DNA from: Raoultibacter timonensis
GTDB lineage: Bacteria; Actinomycetota; Coriobacteriia; Coriobacteriales; Eggerthellaceae
Length of the DNA stretch: 57,328 nucleotides
Assembly: GCF_900240215.1 (NCBI RefSeq)
Contig: NZ_LT964679.1
Location: 2,001,933 to 2,059,260, forward strand
Direction of reading: 5' to 3'
Shown here: in pieces, positions 26,907 to 35,425 of the stretch
Position numbering within the stretch: the stretch's first letter is position 1
Layout of the letters: each line of letters starts with the position of its first letter
Position numbers and translations under genes: made by a program
Notes under the pieces: generated by a model
What the model was told of the DNA's origin: nothing
Seen by the model: the letters and a program-made list of their open reading frames with translations, nothing else
Databases searched by the model: none

Positions 26907-28466
26907 CTACGCGAACATCGGCTTGACGGGGTCTTCCCGCACGGCACCGATCCTGACCTCCACCAGATCGAGCAGCTCCTGCTGCGAATGAATGCCGAGC
27001 TTGCGGTAGATGCTGTACACGTGACTTTTGATGGTCTCCTCGGAAACCACGAGCTCCTCGCTGATGAACTTGCGGTTCCTGCCCCGCGCGAGCAACGCGA
27101 GGGTTTCCGATTCGCGGGGCGTGAGGCCGTTCTCGACGGTAAGCAGAGAAACGACGCTTTCGATGGCGCTGTCGGGACTCACCGCATTCGCCGGACGCGC
27201 GATCCCCCATCCGGTCGTCAGGTTCCGATTGCTCAACATGAGCAGCGCCGCCATGAGCATGACAAAGCACACGACGGTCGCGGTAATCTGGATCCAATAC
27301 GCCGAATCGGGCTGCTGCACGAGAGAACTCGCCGATGCGCCTCCCACCAGCTGGCCGAGCATAAGGCAGCAAGTCGGCCACGAAACCACCCATATGGCCG
27401 GCAGGCTGAAGTTCTTCGTGAGATACGAGCACAGGCCCCACATGATCAGATGCACGTAGCAGAAACCGACTAACTGGAACGATTCGCCAATCACGGGAAG
27501 GGGCTGCACGACGGCGATGAGCAGGGCGCCCGTTGCCATGATGCTGAACCCCACCTGATAGATGAGATGGTTGAAGTCCATCCTCACGAACACCGCCGTC
27601 AGGAACAGAAGGATCGCCGCCACCACGAAGGAAAGCGCGTTGAGCAGTACGACGCCCTGGTCGTTGCCCTGCGAGATCGCGCTTCCGAGCAAAACGCCCA
27701 GTGCGAGCCCATGCAACAGCGCCGTCACAAGGAACTTGTACGGAACGTTGAGCTCGGCATCGAGCCCGTGCTCGAGCATCGTCTTCCTGGGCAAGCCGCG
27801 GACCGCGCGGTAGAACCCCATCGCAAGCGGCAGGGGGATGACGACGAACAGCAGCTGCCCGACGATGCCGGGCAGAAACGACAGCGCGCAGACGAACAAA
27901 GCCGATCCGAGCATGGCCACGATGCCGTGAAACAGCACCTCTTGGGGGCCGAGGAACCCGAACACCCTTCCCCACTCGGCCAACAGGCAAGCCGTCCCGA
28001 AGCCGACGCCGAACGATCCGACGCAGTACAGGAAAAACGCTGCGGGGGTAGCGAACGAGGCGCCGTACGAATTGATCCATACGAAGCAGAGCAGTGCGCC
28101 CAATGCCATGCACGCGGCAACTCCCCCTATGTACCATCGTTTGGCGAATACCGCGTTGATGCGCTTGAAGCACATACCGAGCATAAGGTACGTTACCGCG
28201 CTGACCGCAACCGGCCCCACCCACGACGGAAAAAGCCATCCCTGGGCGAGGGAGACCGAAGGGAAGAACAGCGGACTCTGAAACGCCATATTCACCCACG
28301 TCCAATACAGCGCGAGAGCGAACAGCAGTGCAGGACGCGCGGCGATGCTTCGGTAAAGCCGATGCACGACGCGAGCGCGCTCGGGCTGCTCGTTGATAAG
28401 CGAGTTGGACTTCATGCCAAAAACCGACCTCCCCCAAGCCGAAAACCGATCGGCCGTATCTCCCAT
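26907..28466 (-). CDS. Membrane-anchored LuxR-family regulator 1
   Basis: This ~519-residue protein has a large N-terminal domain of about ten to twelve hydrophobic segments and a C-terminal LuxR helix-turn-helix (NGLTPRESETLALLARG, SEELVVSEETIKSHVYSIYRKLG, ~60 residues from the end). This polytopic-sensor LuxR type sits beside exported flavin reductases in Eggerthellaceae. It is divergent from the flavoprotein at 28760, which it probably controls. ATG at 28466 (MGDTADRF) follows AGGGA; ATGs at 28592, 28499 and 28415 are in frame and the true start is not certain. Confidence 0.88.
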   Translation of the reverse strand: MGDTADRFSAWGRSVFGMKSNSLINEQPERARVVHRLYRSIAARPALLFALALYWTWVNMAFQSPLFFPSVSLAQGWLFPSWVGPVAVSAVTYLMLGMCFKRINAVFAKRWYIGGVAACMALGALLCFVWINSYGASFATPAAFFLYCVGSFGVGFGTACLLAEWGRVFGFLGPQEVLFHGIVAMLGSALFVCALSFLPGIVGQLLFVVIPLPLAMGFYRAVRGLPRKTMLEHGLDAELNVPYKFLVTALLHGLALGVLLGSAISQGNDQGVVLLNALSFVVAAILLFLTAVFVRMDFNHLIYQVGFSIMATGALLIAVVQPLPVIGESFQLVGFCYVHLIMWGLCSYLTKNFSLPAIWVVSWPTCCLMLGQLVGGASASSLVQQPDSAYWIQITATVVCFVMLMAALLMLSNRNLTTGWGIARPANAVSPDSAIESVVSLLTVENGLTPRESETLALLARGRNRKFISEELVVSEETIKSHVYSIYRKLGIHSQQELLDLVEVRIGAVREDPVKPMFA

Positions 28467-28759
28467 GCGCTTCCCTGCAGCTCGAACATAGCCGATCATC
28501 AGAACATCTGTCCTCCCCCGAGTCGAGGGAAATGGACGAAATGGGGCCGTTCCCCCGCAGCTGGGGAAGACCATGATACCCCAAGCGAGCACACTGGCAG
28601 CAAGGGGACGAGTTACCGCCGCGCAACCGTTCGGTCATCGCGGCAGCACTGACTTGAAACCGCGCGGTTATCGATTCTCGATCGGCAGATGGAAGAATGG
28701 ATACTGCGTACTCAACTGAGTTTTTGGAAGCAATGGATTAGTGTTGAGGGAGGAAAACC

Positions 28760-30421
28760 ATGAAAACCAACACGAACATGCACGATGAGGAACCAGTAAC
28801 CTGCGCCGAGAAGCGCAGCGGCATCTCGCGCCGCGCATTCCTGACGGGCGTTGCCAGCGTCGGAGCGGTTGCTGCGGTCGGCGCACTTGCCGGATGCAGC
28901 CCGCAGGACCAGGCGCCAACCGGCTCGGGGTCGGAATCGAACTCGGGATCGACGTCAACGACCGAGCCCGAGGCGCCCGCAGCACCTGCGCAGGTCGACA
29001 AAACCTACGATACCGACCTGCTCATCATCGGCGGAGGCGGAAGCGGCCTCGCGTGCGCGGTGCAAGCGGCGCTCGACGGTACGAACTTCATCCTCATCGA
29101 GAAGAACAGTCAACTCGGCGGCAACGCAAGCTTCGTCGAAGGCATGTTCGCCATCAATTCGAAGATGGCCGACGAACAGGGCATCCACGTAACCGCCGCC
29201 GAGATCGTCGAAGACGAGCTCGTACGCGGCCAGCACCGTCAGAACGCCGCATTCTGGCTCGACCTGTGCAACAAGTCGGCCGAGAACATCGACTGGTGCC
29301 TTGAGCAGGGCGTCGAATACAGCGGCACGATCGACGACTACTACGGAGGACTCCATCCCACCTTCCATTGGTTCAAGGACAACAAGGCGGCGATCGGCTA
29401 CGTCGAACCCATGATCAAGCGCGTTGAGGACCTCGACGTAGAGGTGCACCTGAGCACGGCGGCGACGCAGCTCATCATGCAGGACGGCAAGGTCGCCGGC
29501 GCCTACGCGGACGGCCCCGACGGCACCACGCAGTACAACGCACGCGCCATCGTGTTCGCAACGGGCGGCTTCGGCGGCAACCCCGATCTCATAGAAAAGC
29601 AGGGATGGGACATCGAGCACCTCTTCGTCGTGGGATCCCCCAATGCGGCAGGCGACGCTTACACCATGGCCATAGCTGTGGGAGCGAAGGATTTCATGCC
29701 CGACTCCTGCCAGTCGATCCTCTACAACATTCCCGCGCTTCCCCCGATCGACTTCCACAACGATTCGCAAAACCCCGTCAACGGCTACTTCGGCATCGCC
29801 GCAGGCGGTCCGGTGCTCTGGGTCAACGAACAATGCCAGCGCTATTCCCGCGAGAACCTCACCGACGACAACCTCGTGCTCCAGTGCATCCCCGGAAAGC
29901 AGAACATCGCCAACTACGTGGTGTTCGACCAGAACATCTTCGACACCTATTTCGGCACGACCGACGATGCCAAAAAGATGTTCGACGACGCGGTCGAGAG
30001 CGACAAGGGCGATACGCTCGTGAAGGCCGACTCCCTCGAGGATCTTCCTGCCGCATTCGATCTGGACAAAGAGGCGTTCATGGCCACGGTCGACCGCTAC
30101 AACGAGCTGTGCAAGCTCGGCGTCGACGAAGACCTCGGCAAGTCCGCCGACAAGATGGTCGCCATCGAGAGCGGTCCGTTCTACATCGCCAAGCTCGGGT
30201 ACAGCTACTTCTTCGAATGCGGAGGCGTGACCACCGACATCGAGCGGCGCGTACTCGACAACAACCACGAACCGATTCCAGGCCTCTATGCGATCGGCAA
30301 CGACGGAAACATGAACTACCGCCACGTCTACACCATCAACATGCCCGGCACCGCATTCGGCAATCAGGTCAATTCGGGCCGCGAAGCCGCGCAGAATGCG
30401 AAAACGTATCTGGCAGGCTAG
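28760..30421 (+). CDS. Tat-exported FAD-dependent reductase 1 (fumarate/urocanate-reductase family)
   Basis: This 553-residue secreted flavoprotein has a twin-arginine signal (SRRAFLTGVASVGAVAA) ending in a lipobox-like LAGC near residue 45. A Ser/Thr-rich linker precedes an FAD-binding GGGGSGLACAVQAALDG near residue 92, with ATGGFGGNP near residue 270 and a C-terminal FAD contact (GLYAIGNDGNM). The family reduces double bonds of organic acids as terminal electron acceptors. There is no FMN-binding or haem domain here, so electrons must come from another protein. Substrate unknown. It is divergent from LuxR regulator 1 and followed by a perfect terminator. Confidence 0.9.
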   Translation: MKTNTNMHDEEPVTCAEKRSGISRRAFLTGVASVGAVAAVGALAGCSPQDQAPTGSGSESNSGSTSTTEPEAPAAPAQVDKTYDTDLLIIGGGGSGLACAVQAALDGTNFILIEKNSQLGGNASFVEGMFAINSKMADEQGIHVTAAEIVEDELVRGQHRQNAAFWLDLCNKSAENIDWCLEQGVEYSGTIDDYYGGLHPTFHWFKDNKAAIGYVEPMIKRVEDLDVEVHLSTAATQLIMQDGKVAGAYADGPDGTTQYNARAIVFATGGFGGNPDLIEKQGWDIEHLFVVGSPNAAGDAYTMAIAVGAKDFMPDSCQSILYNIPALPPIDFHNDSQNPVNGYFGIAAGGPVLWVNEQCQRYSRENLTDDNLVLQCIPGKQNIANYVVFDQNIFDTYFGTTDDAKKMFDDAVESDKGDTLVKADSLEDLPAAFDLDKEAFMATVDRYNELCKLGVDEDLGKSADKMVAIESGPFYIAKLGYSYFFECGGVTTDIERRVLDNNHEPIPGLYAIGNDGNMNYRHVYTINMPGTAFGNQVNSGREAAQNAKTYLAG

Positions 30422-30540
30422 GCGATAATCGGCCCAGCGCATCGCGATAAGGCGAGCGCACGAGGCTGCTTATCGAGCTTTCACAGTCGCCGCCGTTCGG
30501 GTCGCACCCGTCGGACCACGCTCAACTGAGTCGCGCCCCA

Positions 30541-30572
30541 TCGAGCCGCATCCCACGATGCGGCTCGATTTT
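30541..30572 (+). terminator. Intrinsic terminator after flavoprotein 1
   Basis: TCGAGCCGCATC and GATGCGGCTCGA pair perfectly over 12 bases around CCAC, followed by TTTT. Confidence 0.9.
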
Positions 30573-30631
30573 GCCTGCCAACCCCTGGGTGAACCCCAAA
30601 CCCCGAGGCGTGCACCACGGGGGCCGCCGAA

Positions 30632-30716
30632 GCGCCAGCCGCATAGCCCGAACAGACGAAGCGCCAGCCGCCGAACCCCGAACAGCGCCAGCCACCGAAG
30701 CCCGAACGATTGAAAA
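30632..30716. repeat. Imperfect GC-rich tandem repeats
   Basis: GCGCCAGCC recurs at 30632, 30661 and 30685, each preceded or followed by CCGAA-type sequence, giving units of 24-29 bases. A related CCGAACGCAACAGCCAGC tract is beside the other family B repeat copy near 57200. Confidence 0.5.
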
Positions 30717-30726
30717 CCCCAACCTC

Positions 30727-30940
30727 GGTTTTTCGGAAAACCGACCTTCAGATGGCGGCCAATCGTCGTTTTGCGAAAAATCGAAGCCGAAGTTAACCAC
30801 CGCTCATTTTCTGACCTGCGCCTTTCCCGAACCGCCTCTTGCCAAATTGCCCGAAACCGCCTTCGAAGCCCAAAATCCTTCGCAAAACGACGGTTCGCCG
30901 CCACCAGAGAGCCGCTTCCGCGCAAAACGCATTATCGATA
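30727..30940. repeat. Palindromic repeat family B, copy 2 (~215 bp, degenerate)
   Basis: Its right end, GCAAAACGCATTATCGATA at 30922-30940, matches the terminal repeat of the copy at 56874-57113 with one deletion and one substitution. GATGGCGGCCA...TTTTGCGAAAA at 30751-30779 matches 56910-56938 at 26 of 29 positions, and both hold TGACCTGCGC in the centre. The left terminal repeat is diverged. The halves are inverted repeats of each other. Confidence 0.65.
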
Positions 30941-31239
30941 AAACATGGCGGCAGCGAGGCAGACGCGCTGGGGGTTTCGCATGCTTTGGCCGCATCGATG
31001 CCCCCTTACATGCCTCGACCCGCCTCAAGGTCCAATTCGCTTCGCTTTGCGTCGACCCGGCTCGATCGAACGGATATCCGAGATCGGCAACCGAAAGCGC
31101 ATCTATGAAAAAGCTGACGTGCGTAGCCTGCGCGGGCACGACAACCTCGAAATATCGAGATGGGCAACACAGCTTACCGCCTTTGGCCACGCGTTGCCCG
31201 AGCGGCGCATCGTCGTGCTCGGGATGACCGACCGAGCGA

Positions 31240-32670
31240 CTAACGCAGTTCCCGGCCTTCGTTTTCGATGATATCCAACAATTCTTGTTTGCTGTGAACC
31301 CCCATCTTGTCATAGATATGACGTGTATGGGTTTTGACCGTTCCCTTTGATATAAACAGAGAATCGGCAATGAACGGAGCACTTCTCCCCTTGCCCAGCA
31401 TCGCAAGGACCTCCTCTTCCCTACCCGACAATCCATACTTAGCGCCAATGGCGCGATAAACCTGGGCGTCATCGGGTTCGCTTGCCATTTTTGGTTTTGC
31501 AATAAATAACCGCAGATCGTGTTCGGTAAATACATATGTCGATAGAAGAATCAGAACAAGGACGATCACCAGACATATGGATATCGGTATTGAAGCTGAC
31601 GCCATACCCTGGTTTATGGCGAAAAATCCGAACGTAGCTCCCGCGAAACCGAAAAGATGGAACAGGCACCTTCCCCAGCCAAATACCTTAATCGTCGAGG
31701 TCTTTGTTCGGAACACGTACTCAGGCTGAAGCAACCAGACAAGACCTTCGAACGAGTAGAACCCACACATGATTGCCGAAAAAGCCATCCACCGGTATTC
31801 GTTCGGGGCAAACGGCAGGGCGATAAAGCCTGCCGCCATCAATGGAACCACGAATCGATACAGACGCACGACGGTACGTTGCCTCGGAGCCAAAACTACA
31901 AAAACGGCAACAGCGAGGGCAAAAACCGTCATACCGAGCACAATCGAATGCTGCAGCTCGTCGAAGTCAGAAGCTTCAACAGGAGAAGAAAAAGCCCGAG
32001 CGATACCGAAGACAAAGGGGATTACAGCCATTGCAACGATGGCCTTCCATAAGAGCCTCTTCGGTTTCGCCGAAGTATCTTCCTGCTGCCTGAGAGGCTC
32101 GTCTTCGCTTGCCAACAAGGTAAAAGCAGAGCAAAGCGGCAGAGCGGCGGTAACGATCACCGCAAGAAAATCCGGAAGAACCGTAACAACGAGATACAAA
32201 CAACCAGCAAACGCATTGGAAACCACCAGATGCAACCCCATGCGGTCGGTGTCCATCCTGCTCCACAACGCACCCCATGTTACGATAAGGAAAGAATTGC
32301 CTATGCCCGTCATCGCCATGCCGACAACAGCAACGGCAAATTGAACGCCAGAATCCTGCAGGGGAAGAGAGATCAGCATCGTGCCCATTGCCGTCAACGA
32401 AGAGGCCATCACCAAAAGGTAATGCCGCTTACTGAGTATATCGAGTTTTTGGCTCACGAATATCAGGCAGAATAGGCAAACCGCTACACTAAGCGAGAAA
32501 AACTGGCGCGTAAACTGTAGATGGGTCGAAAAAAAATCGGGGTCGGCAAAAAGAACCGTGCTCAGCACAGCAAGATAAATCCAAGCTTGATAGTACCCAA
32601 AGCCGAACAACCGCCAAGGCTTGACCGATAGCCTCGCCAGTGGATTACCGTGCTGCGTTATTTCAATCAT
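31240..32670 (-). CDS. Membrane-anchored LuxR-family regulator 2
   Basis: This 476-residue protein has about twelve hydrophobic segments followed by a C-terminal LuxR domain (YGLSGREEEVLAMLGKG, DSLFISKGTVKTHTRHIYDKMG). It is divergent from flavoprotein 2 at 32855 with a 184-base gap that should hold its operator. The gene and its partner are visibly richer in A/T and AA-ending codons than the neighbours, which may point to separate acquisition. The signal sensed is unknown, presumably the substrate of the paired reductase. Confidence 0.9.
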   Translation of the reverse strand: MIEITQHGNPLARLSVKPWRLFGFGYYQAWIYLAVLSTVLFADPDFFSTHLQFTRQFFSLSVAVCLFCLIFVSQKLDILSKRHYLLVMASSLTAMGTMLISLPLQDSGVQFAVAVVGMAMTGIGNSFLIVTWGALWSRMDTDRMGLHLVVSNAFAGCLYLVVTVLPDFLAVIVTAALPLCSAFTLLASEDEPLRQQEDTSAKPKRLLWKAIVAMAVIPFVFGIARAFSSPVEASDFDELQHSIVLGMTVFALAVAVFVVLAPRQRTVVRLYRFVVPLMAAGFIALPFAPNEYRWMAFSAIMCGFYSFEGLVWLLQPEYVFRTKTSTIKVFGWGRCLFHLFGFAGATFGFFAINQGMASASIPISICLVIVLVLILLSTYVFTEHDLRLFIAKPKMASEPDDAQVYRAIGAKYGLSGREEEVLAMLGKGRSAPFIADSLFISKGTVKTHTRHIYDKMGVHSKQELLDIIENEGRELR

Positions 32671-32854
32671 CTCCCCGTCATCCAGACCAAAACAACCATT
32701 CAGTTTATGGACATCTTATACTATGCGCCTATACCCTTTTGGTATATTTTGCCTCTTTCGCCAAATGCCACCTTTGGGAAGATGCCGAATCGACTCCTGC
32801 CGTGCAACGATCTTTGCGCCATAAACTCGTACGTGAAAGGAGACACGAGAAACC

Positions 32855-34552
32855 ATGGGGACACAGCCATCAACAATCAACCGTCGTAGCTTCATTACCG
32901 GAATGCTCGCTACAGGCGTAGCATTGAGCACGGGAGCGCTTGTCGGATGCGGTGGGGAGCCGCGGAATGCGCAGGATTCCGCCTCAAACCCTTCCGCCCC
33001 AACGAGCAAGGATTGGACCTCGCCACCTTCGCCTGTCGAAAACGGCGAGATAGCCGAGACGGTGGAGGCGGATATCGTCATCATCGGAGCGGGAACCAGC
33101 GGCATCCCCGCCGCACTGACGGCAGTCGAGGGGGGCGCAAAAACGGTTCTTCTCGAAAAAGGCGACACCTACTTCGCCGCGCCAAACTGGTTTGCGGGAA
33201 TAGGCAGCCGATACCAAAACGAACTTGGCCTCACATTCGATCGGAGCGAGATAGTAAACGATCTCATGTGGTATGCCAGCCACCGCGCTGACCAAAGGCT
33301 CATCAACCTCTGGTACGACAACAGCGGAGAAGCAATCGATTGGTACGGCGACGAATTGGAAGAAAGCGGATCGCTCGAATTCGCCGTCGAAACGGACAGC
33401 AAAAACACGGGCGGAAAACACGCAAGTCCCCCTGTCGCGCATGTACCCGTAGAAAAACCCTACAAGGAAATGCAGCCGAACAAGATGGGTACAAGACTAA
33501 CCCATCCGGTATTGCTCGATAAGGCGGTAGCCTTAGGGCTTGATCTTCGCTACAAAACCCCAGCGGTTCAGCTCGTCAAGGAAGACGATCGGGTCGCAGG
33601 CGTTATCGCGAAAAACGAAGCGGGCGAATACGTGCGCTTCCTTGCAAGCAAGGGAGTCGTACTTGCTTCAGGAGGCTACTCCGGCAACCGCTATCTCATG
33701 GAGAAACTCAACCCCGATCAATCCCAGAATCTAACGAACAACCCTCAAGACAACGGTGGCGACGGATTCAAAATGGGCGTATGGGCAGGAGGAGACTACG
33801 GGCGATGCGCTTGGGTAATGAGTTCAGACCGAAGCACCGAAGGAGGCGGATGGACCCCCGGCAGCCAACCTTGGCTGCGCGTCAACAAATTCGGAGAACG
33901 GTTCTGCAATGAAGATGCACCCTATGACTTCGGCGCAAACGCGGGAGCCATGAACCCGGGAAACGATTGGTGGAACATCTTCGATTCCAAGTATTGGGAT
34001 GCAATGACAAAGTATCATACCACGATCTGCTCGCGCATGGTGCCCGCTCCCGGTGCCGTCTGCACTACGCTCGTACCCACAGACGCCGACAGCTTCTTCG
34101 AAATGCACATTGCACCGCAACTCGAATCGGGAAACATGGTTCAGGCCGACACGCTTGATGAGCTCGCGACGAAAATGCAGGAGAAAAGCCCCGATATCAC
34201 TGTCGAATCGCTGGCCAAAACCCTCGAACGCTATAACGAGCTATGCGATAAAGGCGTTGACGACGATTTCGGCAAGATCGGATTCCGCATGGTCGGCGTA
34301 ACCGAACCGCCGTACTATGCCATGCACATGATTACAGGAGAGACGGGACTTGCGGCCCTCGACGGTCTTCGTGTGAATACAAACCTCGAAGTCGTTGACG
34401 CCCAGGGGAATGCAATTCGAGGCCTTTATGCGGTCGGCAACGATCAAGGGGGATTCTATGGCATGAGTTATCCCTGGTACTACGGCGGTTTGCACGCCGG
34501 GAAAAACCTCACCTTTGCCCGCTTGGCGGTAAAACACGCCCTTCGCTCGTAG
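32855..34552 (+). CDS. Tat-exported FAD-dependent reductase 2
   Basis: This 565-residue secreted flavoprotein has the Tat motif NRRSFITG at residue 9 and a lipobox-like LVGC near residue 32. The FAD P-loop GAGTSGIPAALTAVEGG lies near residue 77, with LASGGYSGNRYL near residue 270 and GLYAVGNDQGGFYGMSY near the end. It belongs to the fumarate-reductase flavoprotein superfamily, with no haem or FMN domain. It resembles flavoprotein 3 (39433-41046) more than flavoprotein 1. It is divergent from LuxR regulator 2 and probably a single-gene unit ending at the hairpin at 34562. Confidence 0.9.
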   Translation: MGTQPSTINRRSFITGMLATGVALSTGALVGCGGEPRNAQDSASNPSAPTSKDWTSPPSPVENGEIAETVEADIVIIGAGTSGIPAALTAVEGGAKTVLLEKGDTYFAAPNWFAGIGSRYQNELGLTFDRSEIVNDLMWYASHRADQRLINLWYDNSGEAIDWYGDELEESGSLEFAVETDSKNTGGKHASPPVAHVPVEKPYKEMQPNKMGTRLTHPVLLDKAVALGLDLRYKTPAVQLVKEDDRVAGVIAKNEAGEYVRFLASKGVVLASGGYSGNRYLMEKLNPDQSQNLTNNPQDNGGDGFKMGVWAGGDYGRCAWVMSSDRSTEGGGWTPGSQPWLRVNKFGERFCNEDAPYDFGANAGAMNPGNDWWNIFDSKYWDAMTKYHTTICSRMVPAPGAVCTTLVPTDADSFFEMHIAPQLESGNMVQADTLDELATKMQEKSPDITVESLAKTLERYNELCDKGVDDDFGKIGFRMVGVTEPPYYAMHMITGETGLAALDGLRVNTNLEVVDAQGNAIRGLYAVGNDQGGFYGMSYPWYYGGLHAGKNLTFARLAVKHALRS

Positions 34553-34561
34553 ACGATGACC

Positions 34562-34594
34562 ACAGGGGCTGCATCTTCCCGATGCAGCCCCTGT
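34562..34594. terminator. Perfect hairpin between convergent genes
   Basis: ACAGGGGCTGCATC and GATGCAGCCCCTGT form a 14-bp stem with a 5-base loop between the flavoprotein 2 stop and the convergent molybdopterin-domain gene. It lacks a T-run but its placement fits a bidirectional terminator. Confidence 0.65.
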
Positions 34595-34628
34595 CCAGGC
34601 GAACTCGCCGCCCACCCCGATACGGGGC

Positions 34629-35417
34629 TTATTCCACGGATGCGCTCGTTATACCCACGTTCGGGCTGTTCGGATATTCGAAACCCTCACCGGGGTTCGC
34701 CGGCGGCTCGACCTCTTTCGTGATGCGCACCTCGACGATATCGCGAACAAAGTAGCTCGCCGGCGTACGCGTCATCCACAACTGGTTGTTGCCGCCGACC
34801 GACGCAGACAGGTCCTCGCCGTTGATCTCGTAGGAGATAACCCCGTGGCGGCCGATGGCATACCCGAGCGGCATCGCCTGCTCGAACCCATCGGATGAGA
34901 CGAACGTAATGGTATTCGCACCATCGTTGGCATCCGCGCGCTCCAACAGGTAGGTCACGGGGATACCCTTCACATCAGCGGTTACGATGGCTGCGCCGTC
35001 TGCGGGGTTCGATCCGCATGTGCACGACATCAGGTCTTCCACGCTCTCCTCGGAGGCCATGTCGTCGACGGTGGCCGTAAACTCGTTCCGCACGTCGCCC
35101 GTCACCTTCAGTTTCCATCCGAGCGGGTTGTCCGCGGAGAAATCGGCCACCGAACCGCACAGGTTGGCCACGGCGTTGCGGAACAGACTCGCAATGCGCC
35201 AGTTCGGCGTCACGGTCGTCTGATCCCAGGAAAACTCGCCTTCGCTCGCTTGAGCGCCCGAAGCGTCTGCCGCGTCCTTCGAACCCGCAAGAGAAGATGT
35301 ACTCGAGACCGTTTCCTCAGCCTGCGCGGTATCGGCAGTGAACATCGGCGCAGCGCCGCCCATAAGCAGCGAGGCGGCGGCCACTCCGCTTAACGTAATA
35401 CGCTTGTAGTCCTTCAT
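34629..35417 (-). CDS. Exported sulfite-oxidase-like molybdopterin-domain protein (locus A small subunit)
   Basis: This 262-residue protein has a Sec-type signal peptide (cleavage near residue 33, AQAEE) and a single sulfite-oxidase-type molybdopterin domain: WKLKVTGDV near residue 101, the cysteine motif CGSN at residues 134-137 (C-x-G-N as in sulfite oxidases), GIPVTYLLERAD near 151 and the NGEDLSASVGGNNQLW stretch near 199. The Ig-like dimerisation domain is absent. The tail (EYPNSPNVG) is shared with the paralogue at 52498-53292. It starts 8 bases after the three-haem gene and is surely cotranscribed. Cofactor binding is inferred. Confidence 0.8.
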   Translation of the reverse strand: MKDYKRITLSGVAAASLLMGGAAPMFTADTAQAEETVSSTSSLAGSKDAADASGAQASEGEFSWDQTTVTPNWRIASLFRNAVANLCGSVADFSADNPLGWKLKVTGDVRNEFTATVDDMASEESVEDLMSCTCGSNPADGAAIVTADVKGIPVTYLLERADANDGANTITFVSSDGFEQAMPLGYAIGRHGVISYEINGEDLSASVGGNNQLWMTRTPASYFVRDIVEVRITKEVEPPANPGEGFEYPNSPNVGITSASVE

Positions 35418-35425
35418 AGTGCTTC

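Larger units (their letters stand above)
30422..31239. other. 818-base region without a recognisable gene
   Basis: This gap between flavoprotein 1 and LuxR regulator 2 holds a terminator (30541-30572), a GC-rich run of imperfect GCGCCAGCC-containing repeats (30632-30693) and a family B palindromic repeat (about 30727-30940). At 30941-31239 there is sequence with an internal CTCGAAATATCGAG palindrome near 31150. Open frames exist but none has a Shine-Dalgarno, composition or motif I can support. Confidence 0.6.

Noticed and set aside
26907..28638. Long alternate frame of 856 residues ending at 26068 over LuxR 1 and hpf
   Set aside because: It crosses the hpf gene antisense and a strong terminator; composition is Arg-rich shadow sequence.
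30632..30716. Repeated GC-rich units taken as a CRISPR array
   Set aside because: Repeats are short, imperfect and 24-29 bases apart with no constant-length spacers, and no cas genes are present.
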